Shown: piece after piece, positions 32,460 through 44,581 of the stretch
Layout of the letters: every line of letters begins with the position of its first letter
How positions within the stretch are numbered: position 1 is the stretch's first letter
Source of the DNA: Melieria omissa
Lineage: Eukaryota; Arthropoda; Insecta; Diptera; Ulidiidae
DNA: 64,000 bases
NCBI GenBank assembly: GCA_963971225.1
Contig: OZ020269.1
Location: forward strand, 76,856,450-76,920,449
Direction of reading: 5' to 3'
Position numbers and translations under genes: made by a program
Notes under the pieces: model-generated
What the model was told of the DNA's origin: nothing
The model's database searches: none
Seen by the model: the letters and a program-made list of their open reading frames with translations, nothing else

Positions 32460-32789
32460 AGCAATCGGATGGAATTGCCAGATTCTTCGTAACTAGTGCA
32501 AGTCATTTCAGTTATGTTCAAAACTTCCTATTTAAGGTTTATTGCTCAGTACCGCCTTAACAAAGCAGCATTCAACATGCGACGGCGACGGCTTTGCAAT
32601 TTCTTGCCGAAGGAGGCTATCAACGATCGGTCGAAAAGGCAACCACCTTTTCCATTTCGGAAAGTGTGTGCTTCTAAAAAGGTCCACCGCCGGTCACTAA
32701 AGCTTCTCTTCTATTATGCGCCAGCTTCCTTCTTAGTTCACTTTTCCAATCAACTGAGGTCTATGATTGAAGAAAATTTTACAAAATGA
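32460..32789 (+). pseudogene. Harbinger transposase N-terminal fragment (unit 1)
   Basis: The plus strand reads NRMELPDSS, a stop, then (after a shift) RFIAQYRLNKAAFNM, and in the next frame FLAEGGYQRSVEKATTFSIS, the conserved helix-turn-helix-like region of Harbinger transposases. The DDE core downstream is missing. The 97-residue frame at 32496-32789 is a composite of real and out-of-frame sequence. Confidence 0.65.
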
Positions 32790-32809
32790 ATTGATTTAAT
32801 TTACTTCTC

Positions 32810-33000
32810 ACTTTTTCCGACCCGTTACACTTTTTGTTGGTGGTCCTTGTCCGTTCAGCGACTGCGTTAAATGCTTCCATTTATTTTCAAATTCGACTTT
32901 GTCGCCTTTGCAGAAACTTTTCGCGACGTCCGCATTCTCCTCCATAAAATCCAAGAACATTTTGGTCTGGTCAGCAGTCTTATGCTTTCCCGTGATTAAA
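32810..33000 (-). pseudogene. Harbinger Myb/SANT-like (zeste-type) DNA-binding domain fragment (unit 1)
   Basis: The minus strand reads KTADQTKMFLDFMEENADVA, then FENKWKHLTQSLNGQGPPTK with SVTGRKK, matching the Myb/SANT-like domain found in the second protein of PIF/Harbinger elements and in the zeste regulator. Two of the characteristic Trp-type core positions are kept. The rest of the domain is cut. Confidence 0.6.
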
Positions 33001-33383
33001 AATTAATTTATTAGTTTTATTTAACACGATGTTTCATTTATTTGCTTACATTTTCGTTATTTGTTTTCGTTTTGCTGCTTTCCGATTTCAATTCCACCAG
33101 CTTTTTGTTTAGCGGATTATTTTCGACAAAAATGTCTGATAATCGGAATGCAGAACACCAAATTTCCGATCCAAATTCGTTCGAACTTAATCGGATTTGA
33201 GAACAGGGTTGCATTCGAAAATATTTCCGATAATCGGAATGTAGAACACCAACGGTCGGAATCAAATCCATTTCCGATCCGATTCGGATTCTGGAACAGG
33301 GCTGTAAGTTATAAAAACGGTTTGCGGATTCAAAATCAGCGGTACCTAATTACCCTAAAACTGATGTCAAACCCAGAAAAGCC

Positions 33384-33651
33384 ATTTTGATGTTGATCAG
33401 TGTTATTGGGCTGGACAAGATTATCAGGTAGCTGTACGCTTTGGGTTGCTTGCGCAAAGGTATGACAGTCCTGCATTTATTTCATGATCTCAAAATACGA
33501 TATATATATGGTCTAAATATGGATAAGACAGTGCAATTTATGATGCATCTGTTGTGTAAAATACTGTTATGGAAATTGGTTCGGCCACCTCAACGTAGAC
33601 TTTATCGTTTCTCTGGATTGTGCTAAAAAAAAATACAACACACTACAATTT
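33384..33651. other. Spacer between foldback and solo LTR (unit 1)
   Basis: No gene recognised; short frames such as 33441-33626 show no known domain. The sequence is conserved among all five units. Confidence 0.4.
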
Positions 33652-33916
33652 TGTAACGCAGCTCAAAGTAACAGTCACTTTATTTAAATTCTACAATTTT
33701 ACTGTCCTTCCACTTATTGCTCATGGCACTACCCCGTGTTGCATCGCTGCTGGCTTGTACCAAACTCTCCTCTCTGCACTGCGCCCGGCTACCTTTTATA
33801 CTTGTTTACTCGTCGCGGCGATCGTTCTCGCATATTCTAATTGGACTCCAAATGTCCAGTATCATTGTGAGTTATGCCCCTAAAAGTATACCAACGCACA
33901 AGTCTACCTCGTCACA
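33652..33916 (-). repeat. Solo gypsy-type LTR, unit 1
   Basis: On the minus strand it starts TGTGACG and ends CGTTACA, with TATAAAAGGTAG and a later AAATAAAGTG, the same order of signals as in the gypsy LTRs at 10138 and 12886. The flanks do not show an obvious 4-5 bp duplication. No internal retroelement sequence accompanies it. Confidence 0.6.
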
Positions 33917-33999
33917 ATACTTTCTAGGATACGAGACTCGACGATGGAGTTTCCTTATTTTTATTGTTTTTGCTAAGCTTTTTTATTCAATAGATATTT

Positions 34000-34011
34000 G
34001 TTGAAGCTTGA
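34000..34011. other. Unit junction filler (units 1/2)
   Basis: GTTGAAGCTTGA lies between the unit end (ATAGATATTT) and the next unit start (AGCTCCTTGCC). The same filler occurs at 41199-41210, 48437-48448 and 56105-56116. Confidence 0.85.
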
Positions 34012-34246
34012 AGCTCCTTGCCTATGCTAATATCATTGACGTCATCGGGCGTATGTCACCGTTGCCTTTGCGGCTCTTGAAAAAGGATCTGCTAAAAAGG
34101 GTATGGTGGTAAATGAGGGCAAGACGAAGTATATGCTGTCTACACGCAGGTATAAGTTGTCAAGGAATTCGTCTACCTTGGTACCGCCATAAGCAGCAGC
34201 AATGATGTTAGCGTGGAGATAAAGCGAATGATTGCCCTTGCTAATA

Positions 34247-35464
34247 AGGAGTGAACCAGAAAAAATTTAGAATTTTTAAGGACACATTAAAAAAAAGTAA
34301 TAGTCTGATTTTACTAAAATAAACTGCAGTTCATCATACATTTCTTAAACTCTAATTCACAAAACATTTTATGAAATATGTTTTTATATATTTTTCTTAA
34401 CGTTCTTAGTTAGAGACTGGACTGTACGTTTGGTGACTATTGCATAGGCTTGCTTCTATTGATTTCGAAACTGTACATCATTTTTGCAAACTTTTTTTGT
34501 TTTTCTTAGGGTTTGCTTGATTACAGCCCAATATCTTTCAATAAGCGGGAGTTCCGGGCAGTTGGGAGGATTTGCTTCTTTTGGAACCACCGTGAGACAA
34601 TTTTCTTCATACCATTCCATAGTTGACCTGCAGTAGTGGCTTGTCGCTAGGTCTGCCCAAAACAAAACTGTCCCTTTGTGCTATTCAATAAACGGTAGAA
34701 GGCGTTTTTGCAGGCATTATTCTTTATAAATTCTACAGTTAATTGTTCCTGTCGTAATGAACGCCTTGCTCCGTGGACCGCAGGTGCAAATAGCTTGCCA
34801 AATCATGAAGCGTTTTGGAAATTTGGTGTATTTCATTTCGGAGTATTTTCTGGGTGTTCCATCCTTATTCTTTTTAGTGAAATAGGTGTTCCCAGACAAA
34901 TGCTTGAAGTCCGCCTTACAGTAGGTTTCACCATCGAAAATCACGCAATCAAACTTGGTTACGTAATCGTTATACAGTTTTCGAACCTCGAGTAGGTCCT
35001 TAATCCTTGACTTCGCTTATATCGCATCACAGTTGATTGTGATGTGCCTACTGCAGCTCGAGTCGACCTCGTGAGGTAATTTCGATATGTGCTAATAGCT
35101 TTTTTCAGCGCTTCTGGGTTACTAGGACCTTTTTTCTGTCTGATCCTTCGGTTCTGTAGATGTAGTTTCCCGCGTTGTAGTTGTTTATAACATTATAAAC
35201 CGTCGCTACGCACGCTTTGCTTTCCCTTGCAATGATTAGTCTAGACTTCGTCTTATCAGTCAAGTAAATGTCCAGTATTAATTTTTTGCAGCGTTTTTGC
35301 GGGTTGGACATTTTGACTAAAGTAGATCCAAGATGAAATTGACTAATATAGCAAGAAACTGCAATATTTATAGATACTTTTACCCGAAAATATCAAGTTC
35401 CTAACTTTTGGCATTTTCGTATGCTGGATGCGTAAAATTTCTAACATTTTTCTGGTTCACCTCA
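34247..35464 (-). mobile_element. DD37E-type element, unit 2
   Basis: Same TA-flanked position as in unit 1; 1218 bp. It retains a short segment near 35030 (TTGATTGTGATGTGCCTAC) that unit 1 has lost. Confidence 0.85.
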
Positions 35465-35569
35465 TAGGTGCTACCAGATCAACTGAGTAGCAGATACCTC
35501 TCTCGACCGACAAAATTTGCACTCTATAACGCTTATTTTGCCTGTGCTCATGGTTGCCACTCAGCTTAA

Positions 35570-36937
35570 GGCCAGGTTCCTCCAAAAAACACGTTTTTTT
35601 TCAAAAAATTCCATTTATTGTTAAAAAATAATTTGAAAATAAATTTTTTTACAAATAAAAGTACATACATTAAACTACTAAAAAACATGTTTGTTTTTTT
35701 TTTTTTATTATGGTGGCCCCGAAAACAGCTGCTCAAACTCGTCCGATTTGTTGATGAGTGTCACCATTTCTTGGAAACGAATCATCTGAAAGCAAAAAGC
35801 AAATCAGTTTCATATTCTGTATCGAATTGTCTATGTTCGGAACTAGAATAAAACATTTTTACTGAAAAACAAACAAAATGGCGTACTTTTTAATTTTTGA
35901 CCCTTTTTTTGCACTTTTGATTGTTAAGGCAGGTTCTCACCTTGTGGAAAAAAAAAACTATTTTTTTTTGCCTTATATGTTTCAAAAATGTGAAAAATTA
36001 CAAAAGTTACAGGCCATTACATAGAGCAGTGTAGAGCACCGGCCAAGCGCGCTTTAAACTTTAAACGCGTTTTTCTCAGAACCACATTTTCGGACCTTAC
36101 GGAAGTGATTGAAGACGCTGGAATGAACCAATTGTCACCAAATTTTTTCCAAATGTTCCTTAGGGTTTTTTCTAATAAACGAACTACGATCAGCCAAAAT
36201 ATTGAAAATTGTTTATTTAAAAAAATTATTAGTGAACAAAAAAATGCGCAAATCGTATTTTTTTTTCAAAACCTCATAACTTTTTTAATTTCGATTTTTG
36301 TTTCATGATCGTAGTTCATTCAATAGAGAATACGGTACACATTAAGAATGTGTACCGTGTGTGATTTTTGTGTTTCACTTCCGGTAGCGGGACACCTCCT
36401 CGCCGACATGCCGCCACTGATGGACGCCCCCTCCCCCCCTTTTTTTGATTCATTCAATTTTAAAAATTATATTCTCTAAATAAATGTGTGTTCATATCCA
36501 GAAACAATTTTCAGCGTTGTATCTTTAACCGTTTTCTCAAAAAAAATTCCTAAAAAACAATGCACTTTTTCGGATCCACAAGGTGAGAACCTGCCTTAAT
36601 AACTTTTTTAAATAACAATGAATATTTTTGGTTGTAGTTCCGACCATAGAGAGACATTTAAAGAGTAAAATTCCGTTTGGTTCATGATAATAAGTGAAAT
36701 AGTTTTGAAATACGAGTGACACTCAGTTGAAAAAATTTAGTTTCGAGAAAAAGCCGATTAAAGATTCGAGCGGGCGAATTCACCGCTTGAGCGCGCACCG
36801 TCCTCCCTTATCTCAACCTACTTCTAGGCAGCGCATACCTTCGGGACTAATTATACATCATTTCTAAGAGTATTTTCTAGCAATTTATAGAAAAAAAAAA
36901 TTTCGATTTTTTGAAAATTGTTTGGAGGAACCTGGCC
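35570..36937. mobile_element. Outer TTAA MITE, unit 2
   Basis: Copy of 28360-29758 with TTAA on both sides. Confidence 0.8.
35928..36595. mobile_element. Inner TTAA MITE, unit 2
   Basis: Copy of 28717-29416, shorter mainly by the 22-bp deletion near 36375. Confidence 0.8.
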
Positions 36938-37362
36938 TTAAATTTTTTGTACCAAAATGTCTAAATGGACGTAGCGAATAAACATCCAGCATACGCTGGG
37001 TTAGCCATGTCTGCCGTATGGACGATGAAGCTCCGGCAAAAAAGGTGTACGATGCGGTAGTTGGAGGTCGACGGCGAAGGGGGAGGCTTTGGTGTGACCA
37101 ACTGGAGAAGGCGTGCGTTCGTAGAAGCGCCTATAGAGAGCTTTCGCGGCAGACCCTAACGGGTTGTTACGGCGAGTTAAGTAAGCGCGTATTTTACTTT
37201 CAAACGATGAGTGAAAAAAAGAAAATCAAAATCATCAATGTTATTAATGATTTTGATTTTTATTAATTTCATACTACTTTTGTTAAAATAAAAACCTATT
37301 TTATATCAAATACTGTTTATTAAATCGACATCTTTTATCGGACAAAATTTTACTAGATTTTA

Positions 37363-38103
37363 TCAGGTGTACAACTTTGCTTCCGCCGTTTTTTTCCAAA
37401 ATTAAAAGCTTTATTGCGAAAAAGTGCTTACAGATGTATTATTCAAAGTATTGTCCGTCGCTAGCGACAATTTTCTCCCATCTTTCCGGCAATTTTCGGA
37501 TCCCGGCTCGAAAAAAGGAGTCCTCTTTTGACGCTATCCATGAAGCAATCCATTTTTCCAATTCTTCGAAGGATTGAAAATGTTGATCTGCCAGGCCGTG
37601 TGCCATCGAACGGAATAGGTGGAAGTCAGAAGGGGCGACATCTGGGGAATACGGCGGGTGGGGCAAGACTTCCCATTTCAGCGTTTCCAGGTACTTTTTG
37701 ACCACTTTTGCGACGTGAGGCCGCGCATTGTCGTGTTGGAGGATGACTTTGTCATGTCGCTCTTCCATTTTTAAAACGTTGAAACCACTCCCGACACGTT
37801 CTTTCACTCAGAGCAGCATCACCGTAAGTTTCTGAGAGCATTCAATGCGCTTCAGCTGCATTTTTTTTCGAATTGTAACAGAAAAGTAAAACTTCCCGCA
37901 AATGGCGAGAATTGGGCACATAAACGGACATTTTCGAGCGTGAATAATACGAAAACAAGAACAACTGTCACTGAAACGGCGATGACAATTCGTTAGGCAC
38001 TGTCCACACTCACTTTAAAGGCATTACCATCTATGTATTTCAACCAGCCTCAGCCGGTACAGCCACCTATCGGAAAACGGCGGAAGCAAAGTTGTACACC
38101 TGA
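37363..38103 (-). mobile_element. Internally deleted mariner, unit 2
   Basis: Same TA-flanked element as unit 1, 741 bp. The C-terminal transposase frame 37439-37807 is open for 122 residues. Confidence 0.85.
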
Positions 38104-38317
38104 TATTATTTTCTACTGAAAAACTCAGAATGAAATTGAACGCCTCAGTGTAATAAATAAATATATATCATACTTACGTATAAATGTTGTGAATCACATA
38201 GAAATTCGTCTTAAGCGATCTGCATTCCCATTAGGTCGATTTCTAGTTTGATTTAGATTTGTATCAGTTTTAGAGTTAACAGCAATTACACAGGGCAACA
38301 AATTTCGACTTTTGGTC

Positions 38318-40582
38318 GGCTTTTCTGGGTTTGACATCAGTTCTATGGTAATTAGGGACCGCTAATTTCGAATCCGCAAACCGTTTTTAAAACTTAGTTT
38401 CCGTTTTCGCAAAAAATGGGCGTGTCTTTTTTCGGATTTTCCCTGACTTTTTTCACGTTTGGGATTGTAATTTCTAAATCAACGAACCGGTTGACATGGT
38501 TTTGTCTTTGTGGCATTTACAACACCTCACGGCTTCTTTTTGAATGTAATTTATTTATATAAGTTTTACGATTCCGCGGTAATTGGACCTCAAAGTCGGA
38601 AAATATGGAATTTAGAGGCGTTTTCTTGGATGGTCAAAAACGTGCACATTTTTCGTAAATCAACTAACGAGTTGGGTGTTAAATGAAAGCGGAAACATAA
38701 AATAATACAACACAGCCAAATTATTTGGTGTGATTCTCATCCTTATCGAAATACTAGCAAAAATGTTCCATAGTCATTTTCATAAATTTTCATACTTTTT
38801 CCTTAAAAAACTAGGTGCCTCAAAATATGCAAAGCTTTTATTTTTTTTGTTTGGAGCAATTCAAAATCATTTTGTCTTTTGCTTGTATTCCAGACTATAA
38901 ATGAAACATATAAAAGAGCATATTTTGAGGCCCCTAATTTTTTAAGGAAAAAGTATGAAAAATTATGAAAATGGCTATGGTACATTTTTGCTATTATTTC
39001 GATGAGAATGGGAATCACACCAATTAATTTGCCTGTGTTGTATTACTTGATGTTTTCGCTTTCATTTAACATCTAACTCATTAGTTGATTTACGAAAAAG
39101 GTGCATGTTTTTCAACATCAAAGAAAACGCCACTAAATTCCATATTTTCCGACTTTGAGGATCAATTACCGCGGAATTGTAAAACTTATAAAATTTACAT
39201 TGGAAAAGAAGCCGTGAGGTGTTGTAAATGCCACAAAGAGAAAATCATATCAACCGGTTTTTTGGTTTAGAAATTACAATCCCAAACGTGAAAAAAGTCA
39301 AGGAAAATCCGAAAAAGTGACACGCCCTTTTTTGCGAAAACGGAAACTAACAGCCCTGTTTCAGAATCCGAGTCGGAATCGGATTTGAATCGGAATTAAA
39401 TCCGATTCCGATTTGAAGAGGTGTTCTGCAATCCGAGCCGAATTGTTACATTCGAAGTTTATTTCGAATCCGATTGTTAGCAAATTAACAAACCTGTAAT
39501 CAGCTGTTTGCTTTTAATGTACAAATGAAAAAGGAAATTGTTAAATTTTGTAAGAGTTTTTATTTTATTTAATTATTTGGGTTATTTTATTGGCAGTATT
39601 GCTTGAGAACGAGCAGTCCGCCGTTGAAAAAGTAAAGCGGAGAATTTTGCGAGACCACAGCAATCGGATGGAATTGCCAGATTCTTCGTAACTAGTGCAA
39701 GTCATTTCAGTTATGTTCAAAACTTCCTATTTAAGGTTTATTGCTCAGTACCGCCTTAACAAAGCAGCATTCAACATGCGACGGCGACGGCTTTGCAATT
39801 TCTTGCCGAAGGAGGCTATCAACGATCGGTCGAAAAGGCAACCACCTTTTCCATTTCGGAAAGTGTGTGCTTCTAAAAAGGTCCACCGCCGGTCACTAAA
39901 GCTTCTCTTCTATTATGCGCCAGCTTCCTTCTTAGTTCACTTTTCCAATCAACTGAGGTCTATGATTGAAGAAAATTTTACAAAATGAATTGATTTAATT
40001 TACTTCTCACTTTTTCCGACCCGTTACACTTTTTGTTGGTGGTCCTTGTCCGTTCAGCGACTGCGTTAAATGCTTCCATTTATTTTCAAATTCGACTTTG
40101 TCGCCTTTGCAGAAACTTTTCGCGACGTCCGCATTCTCCTCCATAAAATCCAAGAACATTTTGGTCTGGTCAGCAGTCTTATGCTTTCCCGTGATTAAAA
40201 ATTAATTTATTAGTTTTATTTAACACGATGTTTCATTTATTTGCTTACATTTTCGTTATTTGTTTTCGTTTTGCTGCTTTCCGATTTCAATTCCACCAGC
40301 TTTTTGTTTAGCGGATTATTTTCGACAAAAATTTCCGATAATCGGAATGCAGAACACCAAATTTCCGATCCAAATTCGTTCGAACTTAATCGGATTTGAG
40401 AACAGGGTTGCATTCGAAAATATTTCCGATAATCGGAATGTAGAACACCAACGGTCGGAATCAAATCCATTTCCGATCCGATTCGGATTCTGGAACAGGG
40501 CTGTAAGTTATAAAAACGGTTTGCGGATTCAAAATCAGCGGTACCTAATTACCCTAAAACTGATGTCAAACCCAGAAAAGCC
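38318..40582. mobile_element. Foldback element with Harbinger, unit 2
   Basis: Complete hairpin; the right arm contains the 22 bp that unit 1 lacks near 32090. Confidence 0.75.
39351..40503 (+). mobile_element. PIF/Harbinger remnant, unit 2
   Basis: Copy of 32152-33304, flanked by TAA. Confidence 0.8.
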
Positions 40583-40850
40583 ATTTTGATGTTGATCAGT
40601 GTTATTGGGCTGGATAAGATTATCAGGTAGCTGTACGCTTTGGGTTGCTTGCACAAAGGTATGACAGTCCTGCATTTATTTCATGATCTCAAAATACGAT
40701 ATATATATGGTCTAAATATGGATAAGACAGTGCAATTTATGATGCATCTGTTGTGTAAAATACTGTTATGGAAATTGGTTCGGCCACCTCAACGTAGACT
40801 TTATCGTTTCTCTGGATTGTGCTAAAAAAAAATACAACACACTACAATTT

Positions 40851-41115
40851 TGTAACGCAGCTCAAAGTAACAGTCACTTTATTTAAATTCTACAATTTTA
40901 CTGTCCTTCCACTTATTGCTCATGGCACTACCCCGTGTTGCATCGCTGCTGGCTTGTACCAAACTCTCCTCTCTGCACTGCGCCCGGCTACCTTTTATAC
41001 TTGTTTACTCGTCGCGGCGATCGTTCTCGCATATTCTAATTGGACTCCAAATGTCCAGTATCATTGTGAGTTATGCCCCTAAAAGTATACCAACGCACAA
41101 GTCTACCTCGTCACA
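40851..41115 (-). repeat. Solo gypsy-type LTR, unit 2
   Basis: Copy of 33652-33916. Confidence 0.6.
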
Positions 41116-41455
41116 ATACTTTCTAGGATACGAGACTCGACGATGGAGTTTTCTTATTTTTATTGTTTTTGCTAAGCTTTTTTATTCAATAGATATTTGT
41201 TGAAGCTTGAAGCTCCTTGCCTATGCTAATATCATTGACGTCATCGGGCGTAACAAGCGAGATGTCACCGTTGCCTTTGCGGCTCTTGAAAAAGGATCTG
41301 CTAAAAAGGGTATGGTGGTAAATGAGGGCAAGACGAAGTATATGCTGTCTACACGCAGGTATAAGTTGTCAAGGAATTCGTCTACCTTGGTACCGCCATA
41401 AGCAGCAGCAATGATGTTAGCGTGGAAATAAGGCGAATGATTGCCCTTGCTAATA

Positions 41456-42673
41456 AGGAGTGAACCAGAAAAAATTTAGAATTTTTAAGGACACATTAAA
41501 AAAAAGTAATAGTCTGATTTTACTAAAATAAACTGCAGTTCATCATACATTTCTTAAACTCTAATTCACAAAACATTTTATGAAATATGTTTTTATATAT
41601 TTTTCTTAACGTTCTTAGTTAGAGACTGGACTGTACGTTTGGTGACTATTGCATAGGCTTGCTTCTATTGATTTCGAAACTGTACATCATTTTTGCAAAC
41701 TTTTTTTGTTTTTCTTAGGGTTTGCTTGATTACAGCCCAATATCTTTCAATAAGCGGGAGTTCCGGGCAGTTGGGAGGATTTGCTTCTTTTGGAACCACC
41801 GTGAGACAATTTTCTTCATACCATTCCATAGTTGACCTGCAGTAGTGGCTTGTCGCTAGGTCTGCCCAAAACAAAACTGTCCCTTTGTGCTATTCAATAA
41901 ACGGTAGAAGGCGTTTTTGCAGGCATTATTCTTTATAAATTCTACAGTTAATTGTTCCTGTCGTAATGAACGCCTTGCTCCGTGGACCGCAGGTGCAAAT
42001 AGCTTGCCAAATCATGCAGCGTTTTGGAAATTTGGTGTATTTCATTTCGGAGTATTTTCTGGGTGTTCCATCCTTATTCTTTTTAGTGAAATAGGTGTTC
42101 CCAGACAAATGCTTGAAGTCCGCCTTACAGTAGGTTTCACCATCGAAAATCACGCAATCAAACTTGGTTACGTAATCGTTATACAGTTTTCGAACCTCGA
42201 GTAGGTCCTTAATCCTTGACTTCGCTTATATCGCATCACAGTTGATTGTGATGTGCCTACTGCAGCTCGAGTCGACCTCGTGAGGTAATTTCGATATGTG
42301 CTAATAGCTTTTTTCAGCGCTTCTGGGTTACTAGGACCTTTTTTCTGTCTGATCCTTCGGTTCTGTAGATGTAGTTTCCCGCGTTGTAGTTGTTTATAAC
42401 ATTATAAACCGTCGCTACGCACGCTTTGCTTTCCCTTGCAATGATTAGTCTAGACTTCGTCTTATCAGTCAAGTAAATGTCCAGTATTAATTTTTTGCAG
42501 CGTTTTTGCGGGTTGGACATTTTGACTAAAGTAGATCCAAGATGAAATTGACTAATATAGCAAGAAACTGCAATATTTATAGATACTTTTACCCGAAAAT
42601 ATCAAGTTCCTAACTTTTGGCATTTTCGTATGCTGGATGCGTAAAATTTCTAACATTTTTCTGGTTCACCTCA
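41456..42673 (-). mobile_element. DD37E-type element, unit 3
   Basis: Copy of the element in unit 2, TA-flanked, same broken transposase. Confidence 0.85.
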
Positions 42674-42778
42674 TAGGTGCTACCAGATCAACTGAGTAGC
42701 AGATACCTCTCTCGACCGACAAAATTTGCACTCTATAACGCTTATTTTGCCTGTGCTCATGGTTGCCACTCAGCTTAA

Positions 42779-44156
42779 GGCCAGGTTCCTCCAAAAAACA
42801 CGTTTTTTTTCAAAAAATTCCATTTATTGTTAAAAAATAATTTGAAAATAAATTTTTTTACAAATAAAAGTACATACATTAAACTACTAAAAAACATGTT
42901 TGTTTTTTTTTTTTATTATGGTGGCCCCGAAAACAGCTGCTCAAACTCGTCCGATTTGTTGATGAGTGTCACCATTTCTTGGAAACGAATCATCTGAAAG
43001 CAAAAAGCAAATCAGTTTCATATTCTGTATCGAATTGTCTATGTTCGGAACTAGAATAAAACATTTTTACTGAAAAACAAACAAAATGGCGTACTTTTTA
43101 ATTTTTGACCCTTTTTTTGCACTTTTGATTGTTAAGGCAGGTTCTCACCTTGTGGAAAAAAAAACTATTTTTTTTTTGCCTTATCGTGTAGATATATGTT
43201 TCAAAAATGTGAAAAATTACAAAAGTTACAGGCCATTACATAGAGCAGTGTAGAGCACCGGCCAAGCGCGCTTTAAACTTTAAACGCGTTTTTCTCAGAA
43301 CCACATTTTCGGACCTTACGGAAGTGATTGAAGACGCTGGAATGAACCAATCGTCACCAAATTTTTTCCAAATGTTCCTTAGGGTTTTTTCTAATGAACG
43401 AACTACGATCAGCCAAAATATTGAAAATTGTTTATTTAAAAAAATAATTAGTGAACAAAAAAATGCGCAAATCGTATTTTTTTTTCAAAACCTCATAACT
43501 TTTTTAATTTCGATTTTTGTTTCATGATCGTAGTTCATTCAATAGAGAATACGGTACACATTAAGAATGTGTACCGTGTGTGATTTTTGTGTTTCACTTC
43601 CGGTAGCGGGACACCTCCTCGCCGACATGCCGCCACTGATGGACGCCCCCTCCCCCCCTTTTTTTGATTCATTCAATTTTAAAAATTATATTCTCTAAAT
43701 AAATGTGTGTTCATATCCAGAAACAATTTTCAGCGTTGTATCTTTAACCGTTTTCTCAAAAAAAATTCCTAAAAAACAATGCACTTTTTCGGATCCACAA
43801 GGTGAGAACCTGCCTTAATAACTTTTTTAAATAACAATGAATATTTTTGGTTGTAGTTCCGACCATAGAGAGACATTTAAAGAGTAAAATTCCGTTTGGT
43901 TCATGATAATAAGTGAAATAGTTTTGAAATACGAGTGACACTCAGTTGAAAAAATTTAGTTTCGAGAAAAAGCCGATTAAAGATTCGAGCGGGCGAATTC
44001 ACCGCTTGAGCGCGCACCGTCCTCCCTTATCTCAACCTACTTCTAGGCAGCGCATACCTTCGGGACTAATTATACATCATTTCTAAGAGTATTTTCTAGC
44101 AATTTATAGAAAAAAAAAATTTCGATTTTTTGAAAATTGTTTGGAGGAACCTGGCC
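42779..44156. mobile_element. Outer TTAA MITE, unit 3
   Basis: Copy of 28360-29758 with TTAA on both sides. Confidence 0.8.
43136..43814. mobile_element. Inner TTAA MITE, unit 3
   Basis: Copy with the 22-bp deletion shared with unit 2. Confidence 0.8.
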
Positions 44157-44581
44157 TTAAATTTTTTGTACCAAAATGTCTAAATGGACGTAGCGAATAA
44201 ACATCCAGCATACGCTGGGTTAGCCATGTCTGCCGTATGGACGATGAAGCTTCGGCAAAAAAGGTGTACGATGCGGTAGTTGGAGGTCGACGGCGAAGGG
44301 GGAGGCTTTGGTGTGACCAACTGGAGAAGGCGTGCGTTCGTAGAAGCGCCTATAGAGAGCTTTCGCGGCAGACCCTAACGGGTTGTTACGGCGAGTTAAG
44401 TAAGCGCGTATTTTACTTTCAAACGATGAGTGAAAAAAAGAAAATCAAAATCATCAATGTTATTAATGATTTTGATTTTTATTAATTCCATACTACTTTT
44501 GTTAAAATAAAAACCTATATTATATCAAATACTGTTTATTAAATCGACATCTTTTATCGGACAAAATTTTACTAGATTTTA

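Larger units (their letters stand above)
32152..33304 (+). mobile_element. PIF/Harbinger-type DNA transposon remnant, unit 1
   Basis: 1153 bp with inverted ends CAGCCCTGTTTCAGAATCCG and CAGCCCTGTTCCAGAATCCG, flanked by the 3-bp TAA target typical of PIF/Harbinger (32149-32151 and 33305-33307). It keeps pieces of both Harbinger genes: a transposase N-terminal segment on the plus strand and a Myb/SANT (zeste-like) domain on the minus strand. The DDE catalytic region is gone. Confidence 0.8.
31139..33383. mobile_element. Foldback element with 0.5-kb arms, interrupted by Harbinger (unit 1)
   Basis: Left arm 31139-31652 and right arm 31740-32148 plus 33308-33383 are inverted copies of each other, separated by an 87-bp loop. 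The outermost matching bases are GGCTTTTCTGGGTTTGACAT. The Harbinger remnant splits the right arm; the left arm shows the same place uninterrupted. No coding capacity was found in the arms. A clear target duplication at the outer ends was not found, so the exact termini are uncertain. Confidence 0.75.
26809..34011 (+). repeat. Array unit 1
   Basis: 7203 bp. Founder-side unit, continuous with RTE copy C on its left. It differs from the others by lacking a short segment near 27833 inside the DD37E element and 22 bp near 32090 in the foldback right arm. It retains the 22-bp CGATCACGGGTTTTGACGGA segment near 29176. Confidence 0.9.
34012..41210 (+). repeat. Array unit 2
   Basis: 7199 bp. It lacks the 22-bp CGATCACGGGTTTTGACGGA segment, a deletion shared with unit 3 only. 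It also lacks the AACAAGCGAGA stretch in the RTE fragment near 34053. Confidence 0.9.

Noticed and set aside
32496..32789. A conserved 97-residue protein repeated in all five units
   Set aside because: Only the first third follows the Harbinger transposase; the rest is an out-of-frame reading of it. Identity between units reflects recent duplication, not selection.
33620..33883. An 87-residue frame with hydrophobic stretches, repeated in all units
   Set aside because: It lies on the opposite strand of the solo LTR, with TATA and polyadenylation-like signals in the minus direction. No coding evidence.
35050..35072. Clustered restriction-type sites (CTGCAG, CTCGAG, GTCGAC) resembling a cloning polylinker
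   Set aside because: The stretch lies inside the DD37E transposase region of units 2-5, and unit 1 has a diverged natural version. It is chance, not vector sequence.
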